This document shows, in pieces, positions 1 through 12,739 of a stretch of 39,643 nucleotides of DNA. Origin of the DNA: Saccoglossus kowalevskii. Lineage: Eukaryota > Hemichordata > Enteropneusta > Harrimaniidae. The translations under genes and the position numbers were made by a program. Below the pieces are notes generated by a model. That model saw nothing but the letters and a program-made list of their open reading frames with translations, was not told where the DNA came from and did no database searches. The stretch covers positions 287,884 to 327,526 of the forward strand of contig NW_003106600.1 in the NCBI RefSeq assembly GCF_000003605.2. Reading direction: 5' to 3'. Position 1 is the stretch's first letter. Each line of letters begins with the position of its first letter.

Positions 1-385
1 CTCTCTCAGATTTGTTTATTTTGTGATGATATCTTCAATTCTCTAATTTTGGTGAATATTTTTGTAATTTTTGGTAAAAAGTGATATTTTCGACTTCTTG
101 TTAAAAACCAATAGGTTAATTGCTTTGATATTACATATATAGATACTACATGTAGACCTTTCTCAGATTTGTTCATTTTGTGATGATATCTTCAGTTCTC
201 TAATTTTGGTGAATATTTTTGTCATTTTTGGTAGAAAGTGATATTTTCGACTTCTTGTTAAAAACTGTAAGTCCGATTGCTTTGATACTATTCATATTGT
301 TCATTTTCTAATCATGTCTTCAGTTCTTTAATTGAAATGTGCATTGCTAACAGCGGAGCTATCTCAGCCGATAGGCTGCTTGTTA
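1..385 (+). mobile_element. Right part of a non-autonomous transposon with 157-bp internal repeats (copy A)
   Basis: The first 385 bases hold consecutive copies of a unit in which GATTTGTT recurs at 9 and 166 (period 157). They are followed by a right end containing AGCGGAGCT and a small hairpin (CAGCC-GATA-GGCTG) ending in CTTGTT. The same right end closes the second copy at 8195, and the flanks diverge immediately afterwards, so the boundary near 385 is well supported. The left end lies outside the window. No coding capacity is seen. The architecture, a core of ~160-bp tandem repeats between conserved ends with a terminal hairpin, resembles pearl-type or Helitron-like non-autonomous elements of marine invertebrates. 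That family assignment is inference. Confidence 0.75.
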
Positions 386-3300
386 ATACTGCTTAAATTA
401 TTATGTTTATGCAGTCAGGAATATATTAAAAGGAAAAATTAATAATTCATCCCTACATATTGTTGGGCTTTTCCGGACAGTAAAATGTTATTTCTGAATG
501 TGAAACTTCCTGTTTAATCTGTAAATTCCACCTCATGTAAAATTGTAATCATGAACTTTTTTATTTGAAATACTTTTCTTAAAATAAAACCTAAGTAAGT
601 TGATATATATTTAAATGTCAAATATGAAATTAGTGTGACTTTCCGGCCCGCAACATGACATTTATATTATATTATATTGTGTTATGATTTATTCTTTTGA
701 GATGAGGGCTACTAATGCTTTCTTTATGATGCAAATAGAAATGTCAAAAACACTCTGATCAATCATTCTTAGGATATTTTCTTATTATAAAAAGAAAAAT
801 TGCTTTTATTTGATCAACATTCATTTAAAATGAAAAGGACATCCATGTTATTTTTTGCGGTTTCCAAAAATAACAAAGAGCAGAAGGCATTTTCAAAGTA
901 ATATTACTGTTTTGAAATGGCGCATTGTGGGATACAATGATGTGTGTACTTATTATAGTTCTCTAAATTCAAAGTATCATCCATTCAAATAAACTTGCTC
1001 TAGCTGCTCCCTGGGGTCTTCATCTTGGGATGAATTAGACATTATTTCTTTTACAAAAAATGAAATATTAAATAAATCAATATTGTTGCAAAAGGACAAA
1101 AACATTTTTACTGTTTCGATTATAAATAGAAAGCTAGAACCTAAAGTAAATAAATAGATGTCCATACCTTGTATTAGATGTACTTTGTGCCCCTCTTAAA
1201 ATATCAAAAACGAAAACAAAAGTATAGTGATATAGGAGCAAGGTACAAAGTCAATTTATTGATGTCACGAAAATATTGTATCAATGGCTACTTAATTCGC
1301 TATACATATGTCAGATTGTTGACTGTTCTTTTTTTGTAACCTAGTTTTTATAAATCACCAAAGTTTGACATCAGTTTGACTGATTTGTGACTTGTAAAAT
1401 ACATTGTGAATGTTATACTAAAATAATTGTGTTTACATTTCATTATAGAATAACTGACATTGTTGCTGTTTCATTATTCATCAAAATGTCTATACACATA
1501 AATCTTTTGTGAGCTGACAGGCTTCTCTCTGGGAAAAAAAAATTCCGGCCAATACATTATTCCTTCAAAACATATCAATTGCTAGATGGATTGAAAATGC
1601 TAAAACGGTTATAACAATATTTTTCGAAGCGAAACTATTTTACAATTGATTTACTGGTTTAAAAATGTTCTTATATTTCTGCTGTATGTTATTCCTGTAT
1701 TGATTGGTGTACTGGCTTCTCATCATCTTCATTTACATACCGGCTACGGGTACTTCTAATAAATCTATCCATATATTATAAAACCCATTTAAGCTTGACA
1801 AATCTCTTATCTCACAATTTATAACTTTTCATCACTTTTTATTTGCACTAAAGTAATCCTTTAAACAATTTAATATTTCTCTTTTTTTTTTGGTAAAAAT
1901 TTCAGAGACTCCTACAAGGATGTAATTTTTTATAAAAATGTTTATTGATCTTTTGAACACACAAGGCAACTTGTGTCCCATTTCACAAAATAAAATTATT
2001 TAACGAAGATAAAGATATCACATAAAAATACCTGAAACTGCGCAAAATATTGCACCTAAATTTGGCGGGAAAATTATGACGTTTAACAACTTGAACAAGT
2101 GTATAATTTGTTTTCTTGTACTTAAGAAATGTAGCAATTTTGCACAGCTGTTAATCTTAGTGATAAAATAGATATGTAATTAATCAATTCAACATGAGAA
2201 GCCAGCTTTATTTTTTATAAATCCAAGACAAATCAATTCCAGTTGAGGGAGTTTTCTTCTTCTAATTCAACAGTTTTAATGACTTAAAACAAATAAACAA
2301 GCTATTTGATATTCAGATTGCTGTGTTTCACTTGAGATTTTTGTTTATTTTTTTGGGAATCAGTTTGGATGATATTTCTGCTCCTTTTTGGTAGGCAAGC
2401 TTTTTCCCCCAAGTTTGTTTAAGTTATAACAAGCGAAAATCCAAACGATATGTCACTTTCCTTATCCATCTGTACCAGGTTGAATTAAAAAAAAAAAATC
2501 AGTTACCCATAGATATGGTTTATGGTTAGTTTATGAATATTTAAAAAAAATGTGCGACCAATCACAGCAACTGTGATTTATGTGGTACTGATGAGACTTG
2601 TGAATTTCAGATACCCCCCCCCCCCTCTCACCCGCTTTATGGCAACACTGCAACTGTTTTGGGAACAGTCGTAATATTCAATTCATCTCAAATCCATTAA
2701 CACTTAAAGGATAAATTGACTACCTGAATTATCATTGGACTGCAAATTTTACTCTAATTTTAATAATTGGCACTCACAGTGGAGACCTATCTGATACTCA
2801 AATAGAAATCAATGACAGCGTCTATTGATTTATTCTCCTTTCCGTCTGAGGCACATATAATACACATGTAGACAGGAGCCATACAATCCTGGAATATACT
2901 GGAAAGTTCTGGAATTTTATTTTATTCTCACTCTATAAACCTTTTATAGCCAACATTAGAATATCGTCACATGCTATTACTTTAAAACTAAACTTGGATT
3001 TGGTGAACAAACATATGTTATTTTGATTACATTCCATCTGCAATTACTTTGTTAGATCTAAGAGAATTTAATTTTACTGTCTGGCAATGCTTAAAACTAT
3101 AGTTGCACTTCCATTCATTATTCATTCATTATTGCTACTGACCTGGGTGGCCCTAATGTGATGTTCAGCTTGTTAAGATCCCCCAACCCATTAATAATAA
3201 ACACTGCAAGAGGAAGGAAGCAAAATGTGAGTGTTTCCATATTTTGTGTCTAGTTCTTAATAAATTTATAGTGTTGTCCTCAGACTTAATGATGAAACAC

Positions 3301-6300
3301 TGCATTCCATTCAAATTTTTCCACTTCAAAGAGCACGTTTTGCTTTCTTTCAAAGTTTTATACAGTAATTCTGTCCATCCATTTCGCTGTCGAAGGGCCC
3401 TTAACTTTTGATTTGTGAAGCCCTTAACTTACTCTAAACTGTAAAATTTGTTGTTAATTGATAATTTAATGTTTATTATTACAAAAAAATTGTCTGTGAC
3501 TTTGTGAAATTAGTTTCTAAAACTTCAGCTCCTATATTATGCTAGATAAGTGACCTCAATTATGATAAGTATTCGTCTGTCAAAGATCCAGAATTGTATT
3601 TAAATAATTTTATTATATAATACGTGCAATATGGGGCTTCTAGTATGGCCAGTGTTTTATTACAAGTATGTACTTTTACGATGTACAATTGTCATTGGGT
3701 TAAGTGGTTCCAATTGTGACAGTGCATATGAATGAGTTCTAACTACCGGGGTAATATCAGTCTAGTTCCTGTATGATTCTGTCAGATCTTTTCGTAGCCC
3801 ATTATTGGCTGTCTGTTGGTGTACAGTGACAAACATATTAAAGATGCATGTTATGTCCTCTGGCATGATTTCCCATTTTCCCTTTTACAAAGTCGTGCAA
3901 ATGCATTTTATCTCTGTTTAACTTTACATTTGAAGTGCAGTTTAGTGGAAATTCTACCGCTTCGTGTGTGAATGTAAAATTTAATGATTATAGCTTAAGG
4001 GATAAAAGTGGTTTATTGTTACTTTGCTCTGTAAACAAATAAGAATCAGACATGGAAAAATGTATCTGTTTTGCTTTTTTTGGGAGGGGGGGGGGTCTAA
4101 TTTAATTATTAAACTTAAACAGAATTAAAATTGAAAGTTTTCGTTCAGTTTGATTCAAAATATGTCTAAAAATCCTAATTCAAATGCGAATAGATTTTGA
4201 TTTTAATAGTTGAATCGTTACCATTTCAGTGTGTGATGGTATTTGGTTGACATTTTGGTGGTTCACCAGTAATGAGACTGAAATATGGAATAAATTATGA
4301 AAAATTCTCATTTTCTCCGCCCAAGTCATCACGCATGTGAACCATGAATAATTGGTGGAATAAGTACAATTTTTCATTTAGTTTACAAGAATAGTGAATC
4401 ACCATGGTTACGAATGAACTCGTATTCATAAATGCTAATCTAAATGGATTTTCCTACAGCTGCTATCTGCTATATATGGAGGGTATTGATTAATATGTTT
4501 TGATCTTTTGTATGATTTGTGTAGAATGGATACTAATTTCAACTCAATACTTTTATATCAAAGCTGAAATAAAGACGCAAGCTCTGAGCAAATTAGCTTA
4601 TGATCTCTTAATTCTCCTTATAAAAATTACATCTAGTTCTGCTGTTTCTGAGAAAAATAGAATGTCATCTCATCAGTAATCCAGTAATGTGTGTGTGTGT
4701 GTGTTTTTAAAGGTGGGGGGGGGGGTCTTAACTTGTAGATTTTTACCATGGCTAGTTTCCACATCTACATTCTTTTAAGCCTCAGAATTTCACCTTCCTC
4801 TAAACCAAACTCGCATTATTTTTTTCACATATTTTTATCAAGACCTGTAGGTAAATAGAAATTATAACTAACAAATATATTATACAAAAACTTTGCACTA
4901 TTCCTTCACAGTAGTATTTATTATTATTTTATATTTGCAACCAAGGCAATTACATCGCCTCTATTACAACCATGTTTCGCCATTCTTGTCGGCCTGCAGC
5001 AAGGGAGCAGATGTTACCAGTAACTCCAGCTGACTTCGCATCCCTCTCAACTGCCTCCTTCCATCTTGTTGGGTGCCTTCCTCTCTTCCACCGGCAGTAG
5101 TACAGCAATATATTGTTGGGTGCCTTTCTCTCTAAAAGCTAGCTTGTTTTCAGTGTTGCCATGCAACATAAATGTTAATTTAAACTTAGGGACAAACTTA
5201 TTTACGGTTTATTTCTAAAATCCATAAATTACACTTCTTTTTGACTTTTCGGTATACTATGCCCCGTTTTCAAATTTATCAAATATTTCCCAGGGAGACT
5301 TTTTCCTCACTACATTATTAATTGCCTCATATAACAGCCCAAAAGGTCATAGGTCAAATCAATCAATCTTCAAGACTGTTATTTTCATCATTAAAAGTTG
5401 TAACTAAAAATTATCTTCTAATTTAATATGCCAAATTTATTGAACAAAAAAATGGCCAATAATGTTCCTAAATGTGTCTGCAGATCATTTGAAACACTGT
5501 CTTGATGTAGTCTCTCTGTTGCCGAGTGAACTCAACAACAAACCACAAAACGGTGTCCCCTGGTAACAGAGGTCATGACCCAGTTACCACATAAATGTGT
5601 TCTGGAAACTGTGTGGATAAATAAATAATGCCTGTCAATTTGTAGAATTTGTTTCACAGAGGAAGTTTTTGCTCGGTCTTTCAGATTTGTGATATTAAAT
5701 TTTTTTTTATTATTCTTGTTTTCAAAGGGAAGGTGAAGTCCATGATTTTAACACTTGAATATTTCAGAGATTTTATTTTTGGTTCAGTATCATTGTCTCC
5801 TTATGATGACTTTAGGGCAATTTAATTTAATAAATAATGGGCATTATACTACAACTTTTGTTGAATTCAAGTTTTAAGATATTGTTGATTTATTTAAAGA
5901 AAGCTTTGTAACTTAGGTGGTCATTAGCTGCTGGGATTAGAATTCAGTAGTGAGGTTGCCAAAATATTTTCAATAGCGGTAATTGGCCAAATTATTTTGA
6001 AAGGAAGTGAAAGAAAAATTACAGGGTATGATTTAAATATAATGACTTAGGTTTGCCTTTCCCACTGAGAGTATATTTGGTACTAAATGGTTTTGACAAT
6101 TAGAACAACAATTCAACAGTATTATTAAACAACAGTCATTTGGTTTTCTGGTTGTTCCAGCTGAGAAAGTAGTGGGAATGTAGTTCAGAAATGGACAGCA
6201 ATTTGCAGGGTGGAGAAACTCTTGATTCCATGATATGTGTGAAGCGATGGGGATATTATATTACATGGTAGATAGTGACACTGATAATTGTCTGTTATAA

Positions 6301-7365
6301 ATACGGGAAATTATTTGATTATTCAAAATGGCAGAATATTTATGTAAATAATTATTGACCTACATGTATGTGATAATTCAAAATGGAGGATTTGGCCAAA
6401 CTTTACACCCACTATTCTACGCCAACCTCAAGATGGTAGTGACAAGAAGCGTATTTTTGTCTTGAAACAAAGTATTTGACGTCTATTATCTATAAACGCT
6501 ATCATATGAATTACATTGAGAAACCAATTTTGCTTTCTTTGATTAATAGGCTCTACCGCTATAGGCGATACATTGTAAAGTAAAATTGACCAATCATGTG
6601 TATTTTAACTAAATTCTCTCTTCTTTTATTCACGGTTCACAGACATCAACACAAAATCAGTAATCCATGTCCTGAATTGGCTTTTTGTGTGTGTACACAC
6701 GTATGAATTTGTGAATTCCATAAACCTTTGTATGGCGTGGGGGTTATTTTTTGAAATGTGCTTGTTGCAAACGCTAAAAAATGATTAATCAATAAAAGCA
6801 TTACTATAAGCTAAGACAACTTTCTGTTCTTATTCTGGTCCTCTTCTTGTGTTGAATCATGCATGTGATTACAGTTGATTGGCCAGTGTTACAATGTGAG
6901 CCAGTAATGAATGATTTCAATTCAAATTTTGCTTTTTTGCCAGATTTAATCCTCATAGTAACAACAAATAACAGTGGTGTTTGCTTTAATTTGACATGTC
7001 CAGTGTTAGAATTCTACAGCATGCATTTCTTGCTTATGACTGTTAGTCGTTCATTGTTAATTTTGTTAAATATTATTGCACGTAATCCCAAACACCTTAT
7101 TGTTACCTGTAGCCCTGTCAATCCTTTCAATTTTCATAGTCAAAATCATAGGATTGTTATATCTGTCCTTGGTACTATCATTGTTGTCGTCTGTTACATA
7201 AACGTTTTTCTTTTTCTTGTGGTTACAGTTTTTATCCAACTTTGCTCAAACTTGAATGTTACATGTATGTTATACAGTTTGGGCTTATGGCCAATTGAAC
7301 TTTTTCGTCTGTTATATGTTTATTTTCCAAGATATTTTTTTCTTTCTAATAGTTACGATATTTTT
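386..7365 (+). other. Ank: Intron upstream of ANK repeat 3 exon
   Basis: About 7 kb of AT-rich sequence without a recognisable ankyrin exon; I looked for the repeat 1-2 signatures and did not find them. It contains a poly-C run near 2615, a G run near 4087, a short GT microsatellite near 4690-4705 and a LINE remnant near 4950-5103 on the minus strand. The open frames here are short and have no recognisable domain. Confidence 0.7.
4950..5103 (-). pseudogene. LINE reverse-transcriptase ORF, 3'-terminal fragment
   Basis: On the minus strand about 50 codons ending in TAA at 4950-4952 read as the C-terminal tail of a non-LTR retrotransposon ORF2. A GRHPTRWKEAVERDAKSAGV segment is followed by a tail with GRQEWRNMV. 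Tryptophan-spaced tails of the W-K-E-A/D-V...W-R-x-x-V kind are common at the ends of CR1- and RTE-like ORF2 proteins. Nothing upstream continues the frame, so it is a 5'-truncated relic, as is usual for LINE insertions. The clade cannot be assigned from so short a piece. Confidence 0.6.
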
Positions 7366-8195
7366 AGCTCCGCTGTCGACTTTGTCGAGCGGAGCTCATC
7401 ATATGAGTGAGTGTCCGTTGATGTCAGTCGTCCATCGTCGTCCGTGTCAATGTTTTACTTTTTCGACTTCTTCTTGAAAACTACAAGCCTGAATGCTTTG
7501 ATACTTGGTGTAGACCTCTCTTAGATTTGTTCATTTTGTAATGATATCTTTAATTCTCTAATTTTGGTGAATATTTTTGTCATTTTTGGTAAAAAGTGAT
7601 ATTTTCAACTTCTTGTTAAAAACCGCAAGTCCAATTGCTTTGATATTATATACATAGGTACTACAAGTGGATCTCTCTTAGATTTGTTCATTTCATGATG
7701 ATATCTTCAATTCTCTAATTTTGGTGAATATTTTTGTCATTTTTGATAAAAAGTGATATTTTCAACTTCTTGTTGAAAACCGCAAGTCCAATTGATTTGA
7801 TATTACATACATAGGTACTACATATGGACCTCTCTCAGATTTGTTCATTTTGTAATGATATCTTCAATTTTGGTAAATATTTTTGTCATTTTTGGTAAAA
7901 AGTGATATTTTCGACTTCTTGTTAAAAACCGCAAGTCTGATTGCTGTTATATTACATAAATAGGTATTACATGTGGACCTTGTTAATTTCGTGGTGATAT
8001 CTTCAATTAGTTAATTTTAATGATTATTTTTGTCATTTTTGGTGAAAAGTGATATTTTTGAATTCTTGTTGAAAACAGCAAGGTCCGTTGCTTTGATACT
8101 ATACATATTGTTCATTTTCTAATGATATCTTCAGTTCTTTAATTGAAATGTGCATTGCTAACAGCGGAGCTATCTCAGCCGATAGGCTGCTTGTT
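7366..8195 (+). mobile_element. Non-autonomous transposon with 157-bp internal tandem repeats (copy B, complete)
   Basis: The left end at 7366 is an imperfect palindrome (AGCTCCGCT...AGCGGAGCT, 7366-7396). The core holds about 4.5 copies of a 157-bp unit; GATTTGTTCATT starts at 7524, 7681 and 7838, with decayed copies after that. The right end at 8161-8195 contains ACAGCGGAGCT, the inverted complement of the left AGCTCCGCTGT, then a hairpin and CTTGTT. The core units and the right end are nearly identical to copy A at 1-385. No protein is encoded, so it must depend on an autonomous partner elsewhere. Both copies have the same orientation. Its right boundary lies 40 bp before the repeat 3 exon. 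Confidence 0.8.
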
Positions 8196-8235
8196 GTTTT
8201 GTGTAATAACATATGTATTTATTTTTGATTTCCAG

Positions 8236-8334
8236 AAGGGAAACACAGCACTCCATATTGCATCTTTGGCAGGACAGAAAGACATTGTAAAAGTACTAGT
8301 AGAACATGAAGCTAATGTTAACGTACAATCACAG
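8236..8334 (+). CDS. Ank: Ankyrin exon: ANK repeat 3
   Basis: This 99-nt phase-0 exon between TTTCCAG and GTAAGA encodes exactly one 33-residue ANK repeat starting [14 protein letters not shown] and ending in NVNVQSQ. The wording matches repeat 3 of canonical 24-repeat ankyrins, so repeats 1-2 and the start codon are upstream of the window. ANK repeats form a helix-turn-helix solenoid that binds membrane proteins such as ion channels, exchangers and L1-type adhesion molecules. The acceptor is only 40 bp from the end of transposon copy B. The long open frame running in from upstream is fortuitous and crosses the transposon end. Confidence 0.95.
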
Positions 8335-11006
8335 GTAAGAATACTGTACAGCCTCTTGTCTTTTGCTGTTTTGTGTGGATGAAAATGAATTTACGAACAG
8401 AGTGCTGAACTGAGCATTTTTGGTATGTTACACAGAAGTGTTTACATTTGTTATTTGAATATTTGGTTACAGTCTATTTCAAGATGGTCTCCTTGTTGAG
8501 CACATTGCTTTAGGGAGATTCCTAAAACATGTTTACAACCTGCCCATTCCTTTTAAACAGTCATTACTTCTCCTGTGAATGGAGGTGATAAACAGCAACA
8601 TATTTACAGTTAATAAGCAAACAGAATTTATTCTAAGGGATAAACAAAGATTTGTTTGCGTCTATTTTTTTTATTATTCTGGAAAAAATTTTTGTTGAGA
8701 AAAATATTCTCACACAAATCTCAAACAAGTCAATTATTACAGTACCATAGTAAAAGCAGATAATTATATTTAAAACATAAATAACTCCATGCCTGTTGTC
8801 ACTCACAGTTGTCAAATTTGAAGCTATTTATAGCCCTAAATAGACTTGATTTCTTTGCAGTGTGTTGAACCAACCAGTGCCCATAGAGTGATCAACAACA
8901 TAAACTTTGTCTCCAAACTCACTATATAATTCATTTATTCAGTCTGTCTTTCATATCTCGTCTACTTATTAATCAGTGAAATAGTGTTTTAGAAAATCAC
9001 TATAATTCAATTCTGCATAATACAGTAGGCTCATTTGTACTCATCCACTTTGGTACGAGTTTAATATCCTGTTTGAAAATTGGTTTCATGTCAGGGGGCT
9101 CCACACCTCAACCTAGTTTAGTTGATTGTGTTCTTAGTTTCTACAGTGTATCTTACCTTGATTATCTGGTTTATATGTTCTGGACTAGATTTGAACAATA
9201 TGAATAACGCCTACCCGGTATTTGGATTAGGATCAGGTCATTTTGGAGCACTGGACCAATGCTGAACCAGTGCTGGGCTCGTACTGGACCAATGCTGAAC
9301 CAGTGCTGGGCTAGTACTGGACCAATGCTGAACCAGTGCTGGGCTAGTACTGGACCAATGCTGAACCAGTGCTGGGCTAGTGCTGGCCTAGTACTGGACC
9401 AATGCTGGGCTAGTGCTGGACCAGTACTGAACCAATCCTGGACCAATCCTGGACCAATGCTGAACCAGTGCTGGGCTAGTGCTGGGCTAGTGCTGGGCTA
9501 GTGCTGGGCTAGTGCTGGGCTAGTGCTGGGCTAGTGCGGGCCCAGTGCGGGCCCAGTGCTGGCCCAGTGCTGGCCCAGTGCTGGCCCAGTGCTGGCCCAG
9601 TGCTGGACTAGTGCGGGCCCAGTGCGGGGCCAATGCTGGCCCAGTGCGGGGCCAATGTGGGGACAATATTGGACATTGTCGGAAACTATTATGGACCATT
9701 ACTAAAAAATATGGCTGATCTCTATTTTAGATCAGTAACTTTGACTACAGCCATACTTAAACCTGTCAAAAACTATTGTGAACCATTTCTGCAATATTAT
9801 ATTGAATTTCCATTCCCGAGTAATAGCTAGGACAAAAAATTTACCAGGGTCAAAACAACTGAACCAATACTAGACACTGGAGTACAACTGTTAGGGCATG
9901 TACAGTTTAGTTATTTGCTGGGTTTTATTCTCACTTATTTTGCTGAAAACTAATGTGCTAAATTAAAGTCTAGTGATGAGAAAGAATTAACAACAGAATA
10001 TATTATTTCCTTCACAAATTTAAAATCTAGTACATATCCATGCAACATCAAATTAAATCCAGTGATGCCATAGTTGACTCCTACCGTATTTGCTTTATTA
10101 GTAGTGCATACACTTTAAGATGCTCTTGTAATAGAGTAAATATGGTATACAAAAAACAATCAACAAAAATTGAAACTGCCGTAAGTGGCGTTCATGTTAC
10201 TGGCACATGCGGAGAGTTGGGACTGAATTGGCATGTTCCGTAACAAGTACGTGAGCAGTCGTCACATGCCGAAAAAAACTTGATCTCTGCAAACATGAAG
10301 TATTAAAATTGTTGGCTTGTGCCGAGATCCTGTAATATAAACGTTGCTGTAAAGAACTGTTTATTGGTGATCTCTAGAAGTATGGAACAACCACCACCCC
10401 CTCCCTCTGGCACATAAGATCAACAGTACCACACATTGTAACCTGGCAACCTGAGTAACGGAAACTGTCTACTATTACCACATGTCAATAGTGATAACAG
10501 AAATATACTTCTTATCTGTAGAAAACATGTATATTTATTTGTGTATCCCTGTCTGCAGTTATATAACTTTAGTCAAAGAGTAATTTTATATGATGAAATC
10601 CTTCAGCTCACTGGTAGTAGTCTTTGAGATAATAAACAAATCTTGTTTTTAAATTAACCACTGTAATAGTTTTAGTGTTTGTTATCAGAAAACTTTACAG
10701 GAAATGGGTTTGTTTTACTAATGTGCTCAGCTAGCTGCATGACTGGAGATACTTTGAGAGGAATGAAATTCAGAGCTAAATGATGTAAATAAATGATGTT
10801 GCTCTTGAATACAGTTGTTTTGCATAACTTGACTATGCAAAAAAAACATCAGTCCCTAAAATTCCAGTTTATTCTGTAATTGATATTTTTTTCTTGACCG
10901 CGAAGTTGTACAGGGCAGTATGAGAAAAAACAGATTAATTTGACTGGAATTTAGTTTCACATTAATTTCTATTATTGATGAAAATTCTTTTTTTTTTTCT
11001 TTTCAG
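8335..11006 (+). other. Ank: Intron between ANK repeats 3 and 4
   Basis: A 2.7-kb intron bounded by GTAAGA and a long poly-T/TTTTCAG acceptor. Its main feature is the GC-rich minisatellite near 9247-9668. I see no other exon. Confidence 0.85.
9247..9668. repeat. Minisatellite, 11-bp units organised in 33-bp higher-order repeats
   Basis: The left part repeats a 33-bp block made of three related 11-mers (ACCAATGCTGA, ACCAGTGCTGG, GCTAGTACTGG). The middle is homogenised to GGGCTAGTGCT and the right part drifts to GGCCCAGTGCT and GGGCCAGTGCG variants. Because 33 is a multiple of three, long open frames appear on both strands, with Gln/Trp/Ser/Gly-rich products. These are artefacts of the repeat and not genes. 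Confidence 0.9.
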
Positions 11007-11105
11007 ACTGGTTTTACACCACTCTACATGGCAGCACAAGAAAACCATGAATCCGTGGTTCGATTTTTGCTAGTGAATGGAGCAAATCAAAGCCTTGCCA
11101 CCGAG
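11007..11105 (+). CDS. Ank: Ankyrin exon: ANK repeat 4
   Basis: A 99-nt phase-0 exon between a T-rich TTTTCAG acceptor and GTGAGA. It encodes one repeat beginning [18 protein letters not shown] and ending [10 protein letters not shown]. The YMAAQEN wording is specific to repeat 4 of canonical ankyrins. The exon boundaries fall at the repeat boundaries, as for its neighbours. Confidence 0.95.
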
Positions 11106-12081
11106 GTGAGATTATACTTTGGGATACTTTGCTTCGCACTGACATCCTCTCACTTGAGTATATTTGTCTAGATTTTAAACAAATTTTAACTCCTGTGTAA
11201 CTGTCAAATTGAACATTTTTCGATTCCATAATTTTCTATGCCAAAATCCTTTGCAATAATTTGGACATTTTTATGTTTTCTATAATTTTTTATGTATTTT
11301 CGAATTGTTTGGACATAAATTCCCCATTGGCTATAGGTCTTGGCATATTTTGTGATTTTGTACTTCAAAGAGTTAACAAACCAATACGAAAAACAGCTGA
11401 TGATTTTGTAAATTGTGTTAGCTTTTGGAAAGTGTTGAGACTTAAGAAAGGGAATATGTAGATTTCACAGTGTACAAAAGAATATACAATGGTGTTCAGC
11501 CTAGTATTGAAAATTTAACTATATGCTTCATTACAAACCACATTTATTTATGCACTGTATTCCCTTTTCTGTCCCTCTTGCTTAAAAAAACATTGGTAGA
11601 ACTTTGATAAAATATAAAATGATTAGCAGCTCAAAGGTCAAGGGTCAAATTACTAATAATTCCTGTTGGGACCATAACATGACTGATGTTTCCAAGCTGT
11701 TAGATATCTTGAACTTTGATCTTAAATGTCAAACAAAATTAGAAAAGTGTCCTATTTTTAAACAAAGTTGTGGTTTTGTAACATTTGTAACTTCTTATCC
11801 CACAAGATTTTGTGATTAAATTGAGGAAAATTATAACCTTTTAAGGAGGTCAGAGAAGTTGTGTAATAATAACGTAAGTTGTCAGAGGGACACCAACACC
11901 ACCTCCCGCCCCAACCCCCACATAAGAGATTTGTAGTTCTTGAACATTTTGGCAGTAATCTTCCTGTTTACAACTGACCTATAATTGTATCCATACACCA
12001 TGTTCCTTATTAAATAAAATAGTCTAAGCTGTAAGCATTATTTGTAGGATTTTAAAATGTTATTTATTTTTTATTTACTAG
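11106..12081 (+). other. Ank: Intron between ANK repeats 4 and 5
   Basis: An AT-rich intron of 976 bp with no tandem repeats or candidate exons that I could support. Confidence 0.85.
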
Positions 12082-12267
12082 GATGGGTTTACTCCATTGG
12101 CGGTTGCTTTGCAACAAGGACACGACAAAGTGGTGGCACTATTATTAGAAAACGACCGTGCCGGCAAAGTAAGACTTCCGGCTTTGCACATAGCGGCAAG
12201 AAAAGATGACACTAAGGCGGCTGCCTTATTACTTCAAAATGACCACAATCCTGATGTCACTTCTAAG
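12082..12267 (+). CDS. Ank: Ankyrin exon: ANK repeats 5 and 6
   Basis: A 186-nt phase-0 exon (62 codons) flanked by TTTACTAG and GTAAAC. It begins [18 protein letters not shown] and continues through [20 protein letters not shown] to NPDVTSK. The pair is four residues short of two full 33-mers because repeat 5 runs directly into the VRLPALHIA motif of repeat 6. The same contraction is a fixed feature of ankyrins in general, so it is not a deletion here. Confidence 0.95.
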
Positions 12268-12640
12268 GTAAACACATTTTCAGAAAGTTATCATTTCTCA
12301 TCCTTCCTTCCAGTGTGGCCCATATTCATACGCACTAAAACCCTTCCTTTCCCACACATTCTATTCCCATTGATGAAAGATGGCATGGTGTACATGTATG
12401 AGACAATCTAAAGACATCTTTCATTTCATCCATTAGAATATTACTACTAAGTTCTTGTATCTAAGTTACTTTTGTGAAATGTACTCCGTACTCTTAAAAC
12501 TAGTCCACACTTTTAGGAACCATATTGGGGGGAATGTATTGACACCAATTCCGTGATTGTGAACTTCCACCATATTTTCCTGTCCTACTGCTAGGATCAT
12601 TATGCCTTAGTACTCAATACCAACATATTATTGTTTTCAG
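12268..12640 (+). other. Ank: Intron between ANK repeats 6 and 7
   Basis: A 373-bp intron. In vertebrate ANK2 a 24-nt microexon can be inserted at this junction; I found no equivalent here. Confidence 0.85.
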
Positions 12641-12739
12641 AGTGGCTTCACACCATTGCATATTGCAGCACACTATGGACATACCAATGTAGCTACGCTG
12701 CTATTACAAAGAGGAGCTGCTGTTGATTTTTCAGCTCGG
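12641..12739 (+). CDS. Ank: Ankyrin exon: ANK repeat 7
   Basis: A 99-nt phase-0 exon between TTGTTTTCAG and GTAAGG. It encodes a repeat starting [20 protein letters not shown] and ending AAVDFSAR. The AAHYG and VDF wording identifies repeat 7. The fold is complete, with the TPLH turn and a hydrophobic LLL helix 2. Confidence 0.96.

Noticed and set aside
977-1165. Minus-strand open frame ending MSNSSQDEDPREQLEQVYLN-G
   Set aside because: The peptide looks protein-like, but it is 21 codons after the internal Met, with no convincing splice sites, no homology I recognise and a hydrophobic unrelated lead. Probably chance.
6859-7410. 183-codon plus-strand open frame
   Set aside because: Ile/Leu/Phe-rich because the intron is T-rich; it runs into the transposon left end and has no recognisable domain.
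8143-8235. Upstream in-frame extension of the ANK repeat 3 exon
   Set aside because: It crosses the transposon right end and a clear TTTCCAG acceptor; the exon starts at 8236.
9171-9501. Gln/Trp-rich open frames on both strands
   Set aside because: Produced by the 33-bp minisatellite.
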